Shown one piece after another: positions 43,852-53,457 of a stretch of 64,000 nucleotides of DNA (within the stretch, counting starts at the first letter, position 1; every line of letters starts with the position of its first letter). Under the pieces are notes generated by a model. That model was not told the DNA's origin. It saw only the letters and a program-made list of their open reading frames with translations, and searched no databases. Made by a program: the position numbers and the translations under genes. This DNA is from JACDAN01 sp963827705 (lineage in GTDB: Bacteria > Actinomycetota > Thermoleophilia > Gaiellales > Gaiellaceae): assembly GCA_963827705.1 (NCBI GenBank), contig CAWHBN010000016.1:1-64000 (forward strand), written 5' to 3'.

Positions 43852-44694
43852 CTACGCGGCCTCGATCCGCTCCTTCCACTCCGGATCCAGCGCACGGAGT
43901 CGGCTGACGCGCTCCGCCGTAGGCGGGTGGGTGGAAAAGAGCGCCGCGAGGCCTTGCTCCTCGAACGGGTTCACGACGTAAAGCGGCTCCAGTGCCGGGT
44001 TACCGGCGAATGCGACGAGCTCGTTCGCCTGCTCGAGGCGGAGCAGTGCATCCGCGAGTCCGTGCGGTGACTCGCACAGCTCTGCAGCGTCGGCGTCCGC
44101 CGTCAGTTCTCGGCGGGGCGACAGCAGCCCGTGCACCGTCGCCGATGCGATCGGGCCGAGCACGAAGAGCAGTCCGCGCTGGAACCATCCTCCCGCGCGA
44201 CTGATCTCGAGCAGCGTCGAGCCGACCACGGCGGCGATCGTCTGCGTGAGGAGGTCGCGGCGCGCGGAGTGGGCGATCTCGTGGCCGATCAGGCCTTCGA
44301 GCTCCGCCGGCTGGGCCGCGGCCAGGAGCCCCGACGTGAACACGATCGAGTGGCCCTTGCCTCCGCGCCCGGCCGAGAGCACGCGGGGATGTCCGTCGCC
44401 GATCACGTAGAGACGGGGACGTGGGGTGCCGGCCCTCGCTGCGATACGGTCGGCCGCGGCGAAGAGCTGGACGGCCTCGGTCTCGACGAGCTCGCGCGCG
44501 CGGACGATCCCGAGAATCGCGCGGTCGGCGTACCAGTAGAGCGCGATGCCCGCGAGGAGGCCTGCGAAGAACACGATCGAGAAGAGGCGATAGCCGCCGA
44601 TGAGCCAGCCGAGGCCGGCGAGAATTGCGGAGGCGCCGATGAGGAGCGTCCAGGTCTTGATCAGGTTGACCGCGGCGGCGAGCCGGCGGCTCAC
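43852..44694 (-). CDS. M48 family zinc metalloprotease, HtpX-like
   Basis: A 280-residue membrane protease with two N-terminal helices (about 15-55). The zinc motif is H138-E139-x-x-H142 in LIGHEIAHSARRDL, and the third ligand Glu is in RRELTADADAAELCE. HtpX-type enzymes degrade damaged membrane proteins. The start lies 3 bp after the stop of the small gene at 44698-44943, suggesting an operon. Confidence 0.9.
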   Translation of the reverse strand: MSRRLAAAVNLIKTWTLLIGASAILAGLGWLIGGYRLFSIVFFAGLLAGIALYWYADRAILGIVRARELVETEAVQLFAAADRIAARAGTPRPRLYVIGDGHPRVLSAGRGGKGHSIVFTSGLLAAAQPAELEGLIGHEIAHSARRDLLTQTIAAVVGSTLLEISRAGGWFQRGLLFVLGPIASATVHGLLSPRRELTADADAAELCESPHGLADALLRLEQANELVAFAGNPALEPLYVVNPFEEQGLAALFSTHPPTAERVSRLRALDPEWKERIEAA

Positions 44695-44697
44695 AGC

Positions 44698-44943
44698 TCA
44701 GGCGTCGTCGCGCTCGTCGTCGGTGAGGCCGCGCGGAGGCCAGTCCGGCTCGGGCGCGTCGCATCGACTCGTGCAATGAAGCGAGGCGATGTTCTGGAGC
44801 GGAATCAGGATGTGGCCGTTGAGCTCGATGTGCGGCACGTCGTCGACCGCGCAGTACGCGGTGAGCACGCCGTCCTGGTAGTCGCCCCCGAAGAGCGCGA
44901 GCTCGACCTGCTCGCCCTTGTACTTGCTCGTGTAGTCCTCCAC
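44698..44943 (-). CDS. Small conserved-looking protein, function unknown
   Basis: 81 residues beginning MEDYTSKYKGEQVELALFGG, with QDGVLTAYCAVDDVPHIELN, a compact beta pattern, and an acidic tail. No domain recognised. GTG 44943 is 8 nt after a minus-strand TAGACT (44957-44952), consistent with leaderless transcription. It is the first gene before htpX-like. Confidence 0.6.
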   Translation of the reverse strand: MEDYTSKYKGEQVELALFGGDYQDGVLTAYCAVDDVPHIELNGHILIPLQNIASLHCTSRCDAPEPDWPPRGLTDDERDDA

Positions 44944-44967
44944 CGCGGCTCAGTCTAGAGAGCCACG

Positions 44968-45633
44968 TCAGCCGGCCGGAGTGGGCGGTCTGACGGCCGC
45001 CGCCCGCCTGCGCAGCTGGTCATCGACCAGGAACCGGTCGAGATCCTCGGCGCGGCAGAGCTCGGTCAGGCGACCGTCCTCGACGCATACCGCCGAGAGC
45101 GTGGCGTTCGGCTCGACGCGCTGAATTCGCCGGTACGCATGGACGTCCACGCCGAGCGCCGCCGCATGGACCGCGCGGATGGAACCTCCGTGCGCGACGA
45201 GCAGGACACGGTCGCGGGGGTGGCGCGCCGCGATCGCCAGAACGGCGCCGACGACTCGCTCGCTCAGCTGCTCGTACGTCTCGCCGTCGTCCCAGCCTTC
45301 TCCGCCTTCAGTCCAGCGACGAAAGGCATTCGGAAAGCGCTCCTCGGCCTCCGCACGGGTCAGGCCGGACCACGAGCCCACGTCGACCTCGCGCAGGTCC
45401 GGGAGCTCTTTCACGGGAAGCTGATGGGGCTCGGCGACGATCGCGGCGGTCTCGCGCGCCCGCTCGAGATCGCTCGAATAGACGGCGTCCAGCTCGGTGG
45501 CCGCGAGGCGATCGGCGAGCGCACGGGCTTGCTCACGCCCGAGGTCTGTCAGGGGTCGGTCCGCGTGACCCTGCCAGCGCTGGTCGCGGTTCCAGTCGCT
45601 CTCTCCGTGGCGTGCAAGAAGGATCGTGGTCAC
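44968..45633 (-). CDS. Histidine phosphatase (phosphoglycerate mutase-like)
   Basis: 221 residues. The phosphohistidine motif is LARHGESDWNRDQRWQGHAD, followed by SSDLERARETA, EVDVGSWSGLT and the second catalytic His in VLLVAHGGSIRAV. Members are broad phosphatases rather than glycolytic mutases; substrate unknown. GTG 45633 is 6 nt after a minus-strand TAGCGT (45645-45640). Confidence 0.9.
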   Translation of the reverse strand: MTTILLARHGESDWNRDQRWQGHADRPLTDLGREQARALADRLAATELDAVYSSDLERARETAAIVAEPHQLPVKELPDLREVDVGSWSGLTRAEAEERFPNAFRRWTEGGEGWDDGETYEQLSERVVGAVLAIAARHPRDRVLLVAHGGSIRAVHAAALGVDVHAYRRIQRVEPNATLSAVCVEDGRLTELCRAEDLDRFLVDDQLRRRAAAVRPPTPAG

Positions 45634-45638
45634 GGCGG

Positions 45639-45645
45639 TACGCTA
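45639..45645. promoter_or_regulatory. Symmetric bidirectional -10 between phosphatase and SDR genes
   Basis: TACGCTA reads TACGCT on the plus strand (8 nt before ATG 45653) and TAGCGT on the minus strand (6 nt before GTG 45633). Only 19 bp separate the two start codons, so both messages would be nearly or fully leaderless. Confidence 0.5.
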
Positions 45646-45652
45646 CTCGGCC

Positions 45653-46438
45653 ATGGATCTCGGCCTCCGCGACCGGGTCTGCGTCGTGACCGGGTCGACC
45701 GGGGGCATCGGTCTGGCGGCCGCCCGCGTCCTTGCTGACGAGGGAGCGCGCGTGGTCGTGACCGGCCGCGACGCCGAACGGGTCGAGTCGGCGAGAGGGG
45801 CGTCGGGCGCCGAGCTCGGCGTCGTGTGCGACCTCATCGACCCTCGAGAGCCCGAGGCGCTCGTCGAACGGGTACGGGCCACGGTCGGTCCGATCGACTG
45901 TCTCGTCAACAACGTGGGCATCGCGTACCAAGCGGGTTTCGAGGAGCTCTCCGACTCCCAGTGGGACGAGATGTGGCAGCTCAACGTCATGAGCTTCGTT
46001 CGGACGATCAAGGCGGCCTTGCCGGACATGCGCGAGCGCGGTCGGGGCGCGATCGTGAACGTCTCGTCGACGGCGGGAAAGCGTCCGTCGACGTCGATGC
46101 CGAACTACACGGTCACGAAGGCCGCCGTGCTCTCGCTGTCTCGGCTGATCGCGGACCTGTACGCCGGCGACGGGATCCGGTGCAACGCCGTCGCGCCGGG
46201 CCCGACCGCGACCGATGCCTGGCTCGGCGCCGGCGGGCTCGCCGATCAGCAGGCGGAGCGAAGCGGGCAGACCCGCGACGAGGTGCTCGCCGCCGTCGGT
46301 GCCGGTCGACCGCTCGGCCGGCTCGCAGAGCCCGACGAGATCGCAAGTGTGATCGCCTTCCTCTGCTCGGAGCGGGCGTCGTACGTGACCGGCGCCGCGT
46401 GGAGCGCGGACGGCGGCACCGTCCCGATCATCATTTGA
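45653..46438 (+). CDS. Short-chain dehydrogenase/reductase
   Basis: 261 residues with the classical SDR layout: TGSTGGIG nucleotide motif (13-20), NNVG (86-89), catalytic Ser near 138, Tyr152 and Lys156 (YTVTK), and the FabG-like ending SYVTGAAWSADGG. Substrate unknown. ATG 45653 follows the bidirectional -10 box. Confidence 0.92.
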   Translation: MDLGLRDRVCVVTGSTGGIGLAAARVLADEGARVVVTGRDAERVESARGASGAELGVVCDLIDPREPEALVERVRATVGPIDCLVNNVGIAYQAGFEELSDSQWDEMWQLNVMSFVRTIKAALPDMRERGRGAIVNVSSTAGKRPSTSMPNYTVTKAAVLSLSRLIADLYAGDGIRCNAVAPGPTATDAWLGAGGLADQQAERSGQTRDEVLAAVGAGRPLGRLAEPDEIASVIAFLCSERASYVTGAAWSADGGTVPIII

Positions 46439-46603
46439 GCTGTGGACGGGTTGTTCCCGTTTCGGCACGGATCCGTGGCAGATGAGTGCGCCCGGGCCGT
46501 CTAGCGTGACAATCCCACGCCAAACCCCTGGGAGGGTGGGGGGTGGTGGGTGGGTCCCGCCGGCCGCTTCGCGAGCGCCGGGACAGCTACTAGCCTTGCC
46601 CTC

Positions 46604-47602
46604 ATGACGGAGCTCGCCGGATGGGTTGCCGACGCCTTCGAGGCGCGCGTTCGTGACCACGAGGAGCGGTGGCTGTCACCGCTCGCGGTGCGCTCCTACG
46701 AGACACGCGGACGTGCGCGCGAAGAGGAACCGTGCCGGCTGCGGACACCGTTCCAGCGTGACCGGGACCGGATCGTGCACTCGAAGGCGTTCCGCCGGCT
46801 CCGGAACAAGACGCAGGTCTTCATCGACCCCGGCGGCGACCACTTCCGCACCCGGATCACGCACACGATCGAGACGACGGGCATCTCCCGGGGCGTCGCC
46901 CGCGCGCTCGGCCTGAACGAAGATCTCGTCGAGGCGATCGGGCTCGGCCACGATCTCGGTCACACGCCGTTCGGGCACACAGGCGAGGCGGCGCTCGACC
47001 GGCAGCTCCAGGAGCGATTCGGGCGTCGGTTCCGCCACAACGAGCACTCCCTCCGGATCGTCGACGTGCTCGAAAAGGATGGACAGGGGCTGAACCTGAC
47101 CGCGGAGGTGCGCGACGGAATCCTCAACCACACCGGGCCGACCGAGCCGGAGACGCTCGAAGGGAAGGTCGTCCGCATCGTCGACCGGGTTGCATACATC
47201 AACCACGACATCGACGACGCGCTCCGGGCCGGCGTGCTCACGCCTGACGAGCTCCCTCGGGCCGAGGTCGAGTTGCTCGGCGAGACCGGGTCGCGGCGCA
47301 TCGACGCACTCGTCCACGACCTCGTCGAGACCTCCCAGCGGGAAGGCGACATCCGCCAGAGCGAAGAGATCGGGACGGCGATGCTCGCGCTCAGGACGTT
47401 CATGTTCGACCGCGTCTATCTCGGGCCGCACACCGAGGCACAGCACGAACGCGCGCGGGACGTGGTCGGTCGCGTGTTCACCTACCTCGCCGACCATCCG
47501 GATCAGGTGCCTGAGACCCCGGGCGACATCGGGCAGCGGATCGCCGACTACGTTGCAGGAATGACCGATCGCTTCGCCCTCGCCTACGCGGACCGGTTGT
47601 AG
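46604..47602 (+). CDS. dGTPase-like HD-domain triphosphohydrolase
   Basis: 332 residues. Family motifs are RTPFQRDRDRIVHSKAFRRL, the metal-binding TRITHTIET and GLGHDLGHTPFGHTGE (HD pair), and NLTAEVRDGILNHTG. It hydrolyses dNTPs to nucleoside and triphosphate. ATG 46604 is 7 nt after TAGCCT (46591-46596), a likely leaderless start. The stop and the dnaG start share one base, so the two genes form a unit. Confidence 0.93.
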   Translation: MTELAGWVADAFEARVRDHEERWLSPLAVRSYETRGRAREEEPCRLRTPFQRDRDRIVHSKAFRRLRNKTQVFIDPGGDHFRTRITHTIETTGISRGVARALGLNEDLVEAIGLGHDLGHTPFGHTGEAALDRQLQERFGRRFRHNEHSLRIVDVLEKDGQGLNLTAEVRDGILNHTGPTEPETLEGKVVRIVDRVAYINHDIDDALRAGVLTPDELPRAEVELLGETGSRRIDALVHDLVETSQREGDIRQSEEIGTAMLALRTFMFDRVYLGPHTEAQHERARDVVGRVFTYLADHPDQVPETPGDIGQRIADYVAGMTDRFALAYADRL

Positions 47603-49230
47603 TGCCGCGGTTCACCGAGGACTCGAAGCAGCGCGTCATCGCCGCGGCCGACATGGTTGACGTGGTCTCGGGGCGGACGCAGCTCCGCAAGGTCGGCTCC
47701 CGGTACACGGGCCGGTGTCCATTCCACGAGGAACGGACACCGAGCTTCTCCGTCAACGCCGTCGACAAGCTCTACTACTGCTTCGGCTGCGGCGCCGGCG
47801 GCGACCTGATCAAGTTCGTCCGCGAGACCGAGCAGCTGGACTTCGCCGGCGCAGTGGAGTGGCTCGCAGAGCGCTTCCGGGTGCAGCTCGACTACGAGGA
47901 GATGTCGCCCCAGCTCGAGGCGTCGCGAAAGCGCCGCGAGCGGCTCACCGAAGTCCTCGACCAGGCCGCGGCGTTCTACGAGCGCCACCTCTGGGAGACG
48001 GAGGCGGGCGCGCCGGTGCGCGAGTACCTCGAGTCGCGCGGGCTCGGCGAGGCGGTCTGCCGCGAGTTCCGGCTCGGGCTCTCACCCGGGACGGGCCTCG
48101 CCCAGAAGGCCCAGCAGAAGGGCTTCACACGGGACGAGCTCCGCGGTGCAGGCCTCACGAACGCTCGAGGGAACGATTACTTCCCTCGCCGGCTGATGTT
48201 CCCACTGGCCGACGCACGCGGCCGGATCGTCGGCTTCCAGGCGCGCAAGCTCCACGAGGATGACCCACTGCGGGGCAAGTACGTGAACTCGCCCGAGGGC
48301 GAGCTCTTCCACAAGTCGGCGATCCTGTACGGGCTCCACCTCGCCCGGCACGCGATCGCGAAGCAGGAGCGCGGGATCGTCGTGGAGGGCAACACCGACG
48401 TGATCGCGCTTCGGCAGGCAGGCCTGGAGCCGGTGGTCGCCTCCATGGGGACGGCGCTCACGGAGCGGCACGTCAAGGAGCTCTCGCGGCTCACTCGGCG
48501 GCTGTACCTCTGCTTCGACGCCGACGCAGCCGGAGAGGCGGCGACGCTGCGCGGCATGGAGCTCGCCGTGGGCCAAGGGCTCGACGTCCGCGTGGTCACA
48601 CTGCCGCCGGGCCAGGATCCCGCCGACGCGGCGGACGAGTTCGAAGGCCGGCTGGCGGGCGCGGAAAGCTACGTCGGCTACCGCGTGAGGCTCGAGCTCG
48701 AGCGCGCACCGGATCGGCAGTCAGCCCACGAGCGGGTGCGGGAGTTCCTCGACGGCGTCCCGGAGTCGCCGGAACGCCAGGAGGCGTGGCGGCACGCGAA
48801 CGATCGGCTCGGGATGACCGTTCAGCTGCAAAGCGCCGTTTCGACGATGAAGGCTGCGCCAGTGTCCCGCAGGGTCATGGACGCCGGCGACCGGCTCGAG
48901 CGGGACGTGCTCGCCGCCTGCATCGCGTTCCCGGCTCTGCACGAAGCCCTCCGGCAAGTCCCGGAGAGTCACTTCGACAGCGAGCTCCACCGCCGCCTTC
49001 GCGCCGTGATCCTGGACGGCGGCGCGGACGAGGAGACGGTCCCCGCCCTCGCGGAGCTGGACGCCGTTGCGTCATCGGAGGCGATCGACGAGGCGACCGC
49101 AAAGGAGCTCCTCTTGCGCCTCCGGGAGCGCCATCTGCGCCGCCGTCTGGCGGAGGCGGACCTCGAGGACACGTCGGACCTCCAGCAGCAACTACTGGAG
49201 ATCCGCGACGCAGTCTCGCAGCTCGCGTAG
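47602..49230 (+). CDS. dnaG: DNA primase
   Basis: Synthesises RNA primers for replication. The CHC2 zinc site is C39-x2-H42-x17-C60-x2-C63. The TOPRIM core shows GIVVEGNTDVIALRQAG (catalytic Glu) and YLCFDADAAGEAA. At 542 residues it is a little short. The C-terminal helical region (about 430-540) would bind the helicase. GTG 47602. In many bacteria rpoD follows dnaG; here a tRNA follows instead. Confidence 0.96.
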   Translation: MPRFTEDSKQRVIAAADMVDVVSGRTQLRKVGSRYTGRCPFHEERTPSFSVNAVDKLYYCFGCGAGGDLIKFVRETEQLDFAGAVEWLAERFRVQLDYEEMSPQLEASRKRRERLTEVLDQAAAFYERHLWETEAGAPVREYLESRGLGEAVCREFRLGLSPGTGLAQKAQQKGFTRDELRGAGLTNARGNDYFPRRLMFPLADARGRIVGFQARKLHEDDPLRGKYVNSPEGELFHKSAILYGLHLARHAIAKQERGIVVEGNTDVIALRQAGLEPVVASMGTALTERHVKELSRLTRRLYLCFDADAAGEAATLRGMELAVGQGLDVRVVTLPPGQDPADAADEFEGRLAGAESYVGYRVRLELERAPDRQSAHERVREFLDGVPESPERQEAWRHANDRLGMTVQLQSAVSTMKAAPVSRRVMDAGDRLERDVLAACIAFPALHEALRQVPESHFDSELHRRLRAVILDGGADEETVPALAELDAVASSEAIDEATAKELLLRLRERHLRRRLAEADLEDTSDLQQQLLEIRDAVSQLA

Positions 49231-49335
49231 GCGGGAAGTTCCCCGCAAAACGACACCGCCGTGTCCGTTCAGCGTCGAATTTGCGAGGGGAGGCCGGACC
49301 GGAGCATCGCTATCATGCGGCCGCTGCTGCCGCGT

Positions 49336-49411
<76 letters not shown>

Positions 49412-49471
49412 CACCCCCTTTGGACAAGTGGCTAATGCAGGCGGAATGAACGCGTTTGTCGCCCGTCCTGG

Positions 49472-49506
49472 CTCCTAGCCTGTCGGGTGACTCCTAGCCT
49501 GTCGGG
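49472..49506 (+). repeat. Short tandem duplication
   Basis: CTCCTAGCCTGTCGGG occurs at 49472-49487 and 49491-49506, a 19-bp period, in the gap between tRNA-Asn and the next gene. No function evident. Confidence 0.7.
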
Positions 49507-49588
49507 CGGTTGCCCCGACGCTGGCCCGGAACTACATTCCGGCCACTGCGGCAGGGCGCCACGCGCGCCCACTTACAGGAGGTAGTGA

Positions 49589-49879
49589 ATGCGCAAGCGA
49601 ATGCTCGCGGCCGTGATCGGTGCGGTCGCGATGATGAGCATGACCGCCGGGCCGGCTCTCGCCGGGGAGATCACCGGCAAGGGCAAGTGGATCGCCGGCT
49701 CCGAGGCGGCGGCGCTGCACGGCAAGTCGGAGTGCGCCTACTCGGGCCAGAACGATGAGTACGTGCTCGGCGACTCGTCCGCTCCCCGGACGCAGTCGTG
49801 GGGCCAGATCGTGCGCGTGGTCGGCCCCCTCGGCGGCGGGCCCGGCCAGGCCTGCAACCCGGCGAAGGCCGGCGGCTAG
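49589..49879 (+). CDS. Small secreted protein, function unknown
   Basis: 96 residues with a signal peptide (MRKRMLAAVIGAVAMMSMTA, cleavage near ALA-GEI). The mature chain is about 71 residues and Gly-rich, with two cysteines (in KSECAYSG and GQACNPA) that could form a disulfide. The motif YSGQNDEYVLGDSS is unrecognised. ATG is preceded by AGGAGG, and a TACATT box lies about 56 nt upstream. Confidence 0.7.
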   Translation: MRKRMLAAVIGAVAMMSMTAGPALAGEITGKGKWIAGSEAAALHGKSECAYSGQNDEYVLGDSSAPRTQSWGQIVRVVGPLGGGPGQACNPAKAGG

Positions 49880-50304
49880 CGGAAGCGAGGCGCGGTCCCG
49901 GCTTCGGTCGGGCCGCGCCGCCGGCTGAGGTTCCCTTAGGTTCGTCGAGGGCCGGGTCGTGGGAAGCGTCACTAGGCGTTCGGCTCCAGGCTAGTCCGAC
50001 CGCCGGAGCGTCGGCTCGGCGACGGACAGACCATCCGAGCAGGAATCCGATCGCTTACGACGTCGGGCCTTCGCGACGGACAATCCGGATCGAGCATGTG
50101 CTCCGTCGGATGCGCAGATCGCCCGCGACCTCGGCGCACGCCTGCAGGGCGATGACGGCGAGTTCTAGCGGATGGAGAGCCGCTACCGGATTGACAAACG
50201 CCGGGCGCTCGGCCGCCACCAAGCGACCTCATCGTCCGCCCCGCGGTGTACTCGGGCTGAGCGCCCAACCCACGGTCACGACCAAGTAGTTGCGCCAGGC
50301 CGCG
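49880..50304. other. Stretch without an assignable gene
   Basis: Both strands have open frames (for example 49972-50268 minus) but none shows a ribosome site, recognisable domain or convincing composition. It may hold decayed remnants. Confidence 0.5.
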
Positions 50305-50660
50305 CTATGCAGGATGCGCAGGCGACCGCTCGGGTCGAGCTTCCGTTCGAGCGAGAAGCGCTGAGCCGGGTCGATGTTCAGCCGTGGTCATGGCGACTCC
50401 TGGCTCTCCGGGCTTCATGAGCAGCGCGAACCGCGCCCGCTTGAGCATGGCGTAGCCTGAGCAGTAGACAGGTTGGCGGATCGGTGCGCATTGGGCGCCC
50501 GAGGCCAAGTAGCGGTAGCCCTCGACTGAAGCGCGGCCCGGAGGCCGCTAGGCGGTCGCGCAGCGGCGTGTGCGACGGAAGCAAGGCCAAGCGACGCGAC
50601 TACGAGGACGGCCAGCAGCGGTGTGAGGAGTGCCTTTTTGCGGAATCCCACGGTCCGCAC
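50305..50660 (-). pseudogene. Fragmentary small secreted protein (two frameshifts)
   Basis: GTG 50660 opens a convincing signal peptide (MRTVGFRKKALLTPLLAVLV, then VASLGLASVAHA). After two +1 breaks (frame 2 to 1 to 0) the reading continues as SVEGYRYLASGAQCAPIRQP, YCSGYAMLKRARFALLMKPG and ends at 50305. It contains two cysteines and is otherwise unrecognised. It could be an intact gene with insertion errors or a remnant. Confidence 0.4.
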
Positions 50661-50773
50661 GGTAGCTGCGCTCTGGCGGGTTCTTGGGTGAATTCACAGA
50701 AGAAAACAGGCTTCTTACAGACTGTTTACTCAACTTACCTCTTGTCGTTACGAGTGGTGACGATACTTACCGC

Positions 50774-50947
50774 ATGGCCAATCCCCTGACGAGCGTTCAA
50801 CGGGCGACAGTACGTCGCTCCGACGCCAACGCTTCCTGGCGTGCAGCGATCCGCCAGGCTCATGCCGAGGGCGCAAGCCTTCGCCAGATCGCCGCTGCCG
50901 CAGGCGTGTCGCACGTGCGGATCCTCCAGATCGTCAGGCAACGCTAA
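50774..50947 (+). CDS. Small helix-turn-helix protein
   Basis: 57 residues: a helical N-terminus, then WRAAIRQAHAEGASLRQIAA and AAGVSHVRILQIVRQR, a resolvase/Hin-type helix-turn-helix with nothing else. It may be a stand-alone DNA-binding protein. ATG 50774. Its stop TAA overlaps an ATG of the next frame by one base. Confidence 0.6.
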   Translation: MANPLTSVQRATVRRSDANASWRAAIRQAHAEGASLRQIAAAAGVSHVRILQIVRQR

Positions 50948-50997
50948 TGAGCAAGGTCCTTTCCGCCGGTCCGGTGGCCGGCGTGAGCGGGAGGCGA

Positions 50998-52463
50998 ATG
51001 CAGCGCCTCGCCGTCCTCGTCTGTCCTGCTCGTCTCCGCGCTCACGTTCACCGGTGGTGCGTCCGCCGCGCTGCGCATCGGCGTTGCCGACGACCTCGGC
51101 AGGTAGCCCCGACCAGAGCGGATGGTTTCTCGACAGCCTGGGCGAGCTCGGAATGAGCGAGAACCGGATCACGGTCAACTTCGACCCCGCAGCACCGACC
51201 ACGATCCCGGACCAGTGGCAACTCGATCTCTACGTCCCGCTCGCAACCCTTCGCGGTGTTCGCCCGGTCTTCTCGGTCTCCCCCACCAGGGCGAGGGCGG
51301 TCGCCGAGAACCCCAACGCAGCGCAGCTCTACGCCCAGTACGTCGCGCTTCTCGCCCGCAGATACCCCACCGTCGACGACTTCATCATCGGGAACGAGCC
51401 CAACCAGCCTCGCTTCTGGCAGCCGCAGTTCGGGAGCTCGGGCCGAAATGTCTCGGCCGCCTCGTACTACAGGCTGCTCGCCGCTTCCTACGACGCACTC
51501 AAGGCTGTCGACCCCGCGATCCGGGTGATCGGTCTGGGGCTCTCACCCCGTGGCGGCGACCGGCCGGGTGCTGCGAACAACGTCTCGACTTCCCCCGTCC
51601 GCTTCATCAACGCTCTCGGAAAGGCGTACCGGGCGAGCGGCCGCAAGCGGCCGATCATGGACGAGCTCGCGTACCACCCGTATCCGGATCGGGACCGAGA
51701 CCCGCTGATGAAGGGCTACCGCTGGCCGAACGCCGGCGTGCCCAACCTGGGCCGCATCAAGCAGGCGTTCTGGGACGCTTTTCGCGGTACTGCCCAGCCG
51801 GTCTTCCGCGAGGGAACGCGCTCGAGCGGAATGAAGATCCGGCTCGACGAGCTCGGCTGGCAGGTCGACGCGATCTCCTCGGCCGGGTTCGCGTACTACG
51901 GCCGGGAGAGCATCCGCGCAACGAACGAAAACGTGCAGGCGCGCATCTACGGCGACGCCGTCCGCTACCTCGCGTGTGACTCTTCAGTCCATTCGGTGCT
52001 CTTCTTCCTGCTACGCGATGAGCCCAACCTCGATCGCTGGCAGTCTGGTCTGGTCCGTGCGGACGGCACCCGCCGGCCCTCGTTCTACTCGGTTAAGGCC
52101 GCGATGGCGCAGACCGGCGGCCGCTGCCAGAGCAAGCTGCGCTCCTGGCGCCACACGACCCGCGTCGCGGGCGCCCGTGTGAAGTGGCCGCGCAAGCGGA
52201 CCCAGCCTGCCCGGAGGGTCGGCGTAGAGGTCGTGCTGAACGCCGAAGAGGACGCGCGCTTCGAGGCCGGCCTCTACAACGCGCGTGGGAGACGGGTGCT
52301 CAGGCGGATCGGCAGCATGGACGCCTACCGCTCCCGCGTCGTCCGTTTCAACATGCGCTTCCGCCCCGGCCGCTACACCCTGCGCGTCCAGCTCAAGGCG
52401 GAGATGAACGGCGCTCGCACGAGCAGGTTCTCCTCGCAGCTCCGCTTCACCGGCCGGCGCTAG
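50998..52463 (+). CDS. Secreted clan GH-A glycoside hydrolase-like protein (two frameshifts)
   Basis: It has a signal peptide (MQRLAVLV-VLLVSALTFTGG after removing one T near 51022). A second extra base at 51101 is removed to join VADDLG to SPDQSGWFLDSLGELG. The TIM-barrel domain carries the acid/base candidate in FIIGNEPNQPRFW and the nucleophile candidate in KIRLDELGWQVDA, the layout of clan GH-A. A C-terminal beta domain (about 52190-52463) ends RFSSQLRFTGRR. Start ATG 50998 has GGGAGG; ATG 50947 is an alternative. Substrate unknown. Related to the partial gene at 63760-64000. Confidence 0.78.
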
Positions 52464-52651
52464 CCCCGTTCGAACGGAGGGGCGAATCGACCCATTTGGA
52501 GCATGGACTCGAAATACGCGCCGTCCTACATTTCGGCGCATGCCGCGCGGGGTCGCGGCAGCCTGAAGCTCGTCATTGGTCTGCCGCCAGCCAACGGATA
52601 GCGCGATCTCCCGAGATCGTCTCAGGCTCACTCGGCGACAAGGAGAACCAC

Positions 52652-53233
52652 ATGATTCAGGCAGGGGACATCATCGAGAACCCGGTGACCGGCGAGCGGC
52701 TCGTCTTCCGCAAGACCTCGCGCGAGACGAACGGCGAGGCGGTCGAGCTCGAGACCTTCGTCAAGCCGGACGGCTTCGTCGCGGCCGCCCACGTTCATCC
52801 GCACCAGGAGGAGCGGTTCCACGTCCTGCACGGGACCGTCGGCTTCCGGCTCGGTCGGGAGAAGATCGTCGCGGGGCCGGGCCAGCGCGTGACCGTTCCG
52901 GCCGGAACGGCTCACAAGTTCTGGAACGCGGGCGACGACGAAGCGCACTTCGTCTGCGAGGTGCGGCCGGCGCTCCAGTTCGAGCAGCTGATCGAGACGA
53001 TGTTCGGGCTCGCGGCAGATGGCAAGACGAACCGCAAGGGGATGCCGAATCCGCTTCGGCTCGCGGTCATCGCGCGCAACCACTTCGACGATGTCCGCCT
53101 CCCGTTCCCGCCTGCGTGGATGCAGCGGATGGGCCTTGCGCTCGGTGCGCCCGTCGGCCGGGTGCTGGGCTACGAGGCGACGTACGTCCCGGTCGGAGTG
53201 GAGAGCGCGCAGCCGGTCACGGAGAGCGCCTAA
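52652..53233 (+). CDS. Cupin-domain protein
   Basis: 193 residues with one cupin barrel (about 15-115). Metal-ligand candidates are in HVHPHQEERFHVLHGTVGFR and GTAHKFWNAGDDEAHF. A C-terminal helical tail includes PFPPAWMQRMGLALG. Related proteins are dioxygenase-like or sugar-binding; role unknown. ATG follows AAGGAGA. Confidence 0.82.
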   Translation: MIQAGDIIENPVTGERLVFRKTSRETNGEAVELETFVKPDGFVAAAHVHPHQEERFHVLHGTVGFRLGREKIVAGPGQRVTVPAGTAHKFWNAGDDEAHFVCEVRPALQFEQLIETMFGLAADGKTNRKGMPNPLRLAVIARNHFDDVRLPFPPAWMQRMGLALGAPVGRVLGYEATYVPVGVESAQPVTESA

Positions 53234-53420
53234 GCGGATGCGAGGCAGCAGGCTCGAGCTGCGCCTCTTCTCCTGGTCGGGCTCTCCGCCCAGGAGCGTC
53301 CTTGACGTTGGACTGAGGCGCAGCACGAGCCCGTTTGTCGATTTGCAAGGCGGGTTGGCCTAGTCCGAGAGGGCTGTTCTCGCACCCCCGAAGGTCCAGA
53401 CTAGGTCCTGGAGCCGTCGA

Positions 53421-53440
53421 AATAGGCCATTTGGCCTATT
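53421..53440. promoter_or_regulatory. 20-bp palindrome upstream of the cadherin/RTX gene
   Basis: AATAGGCCA-TT-TGGCCTATT, a perfect 9-bp inverted repeat, 17 bp before the chosen start TTG 53458. It is a likely operator for a dimeric regulator. No other copy was noticed in the window. Confidence 0.45.
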
Positions 53441-53457
53441 GCCCCAGGGATATCCGG

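Noticed and set aside
44131..44958. Plus-strand frame of 275 codons over the M48 protease gene
   Set aside because: Antisense shadow; the minus strand carries HEIAH and a recognisable family.
49972..50268. Minus-strand frame of 98 codons
   Set aside because: No ribosome site, no domain, Arg/Ser/Pro-rich shadow composition.
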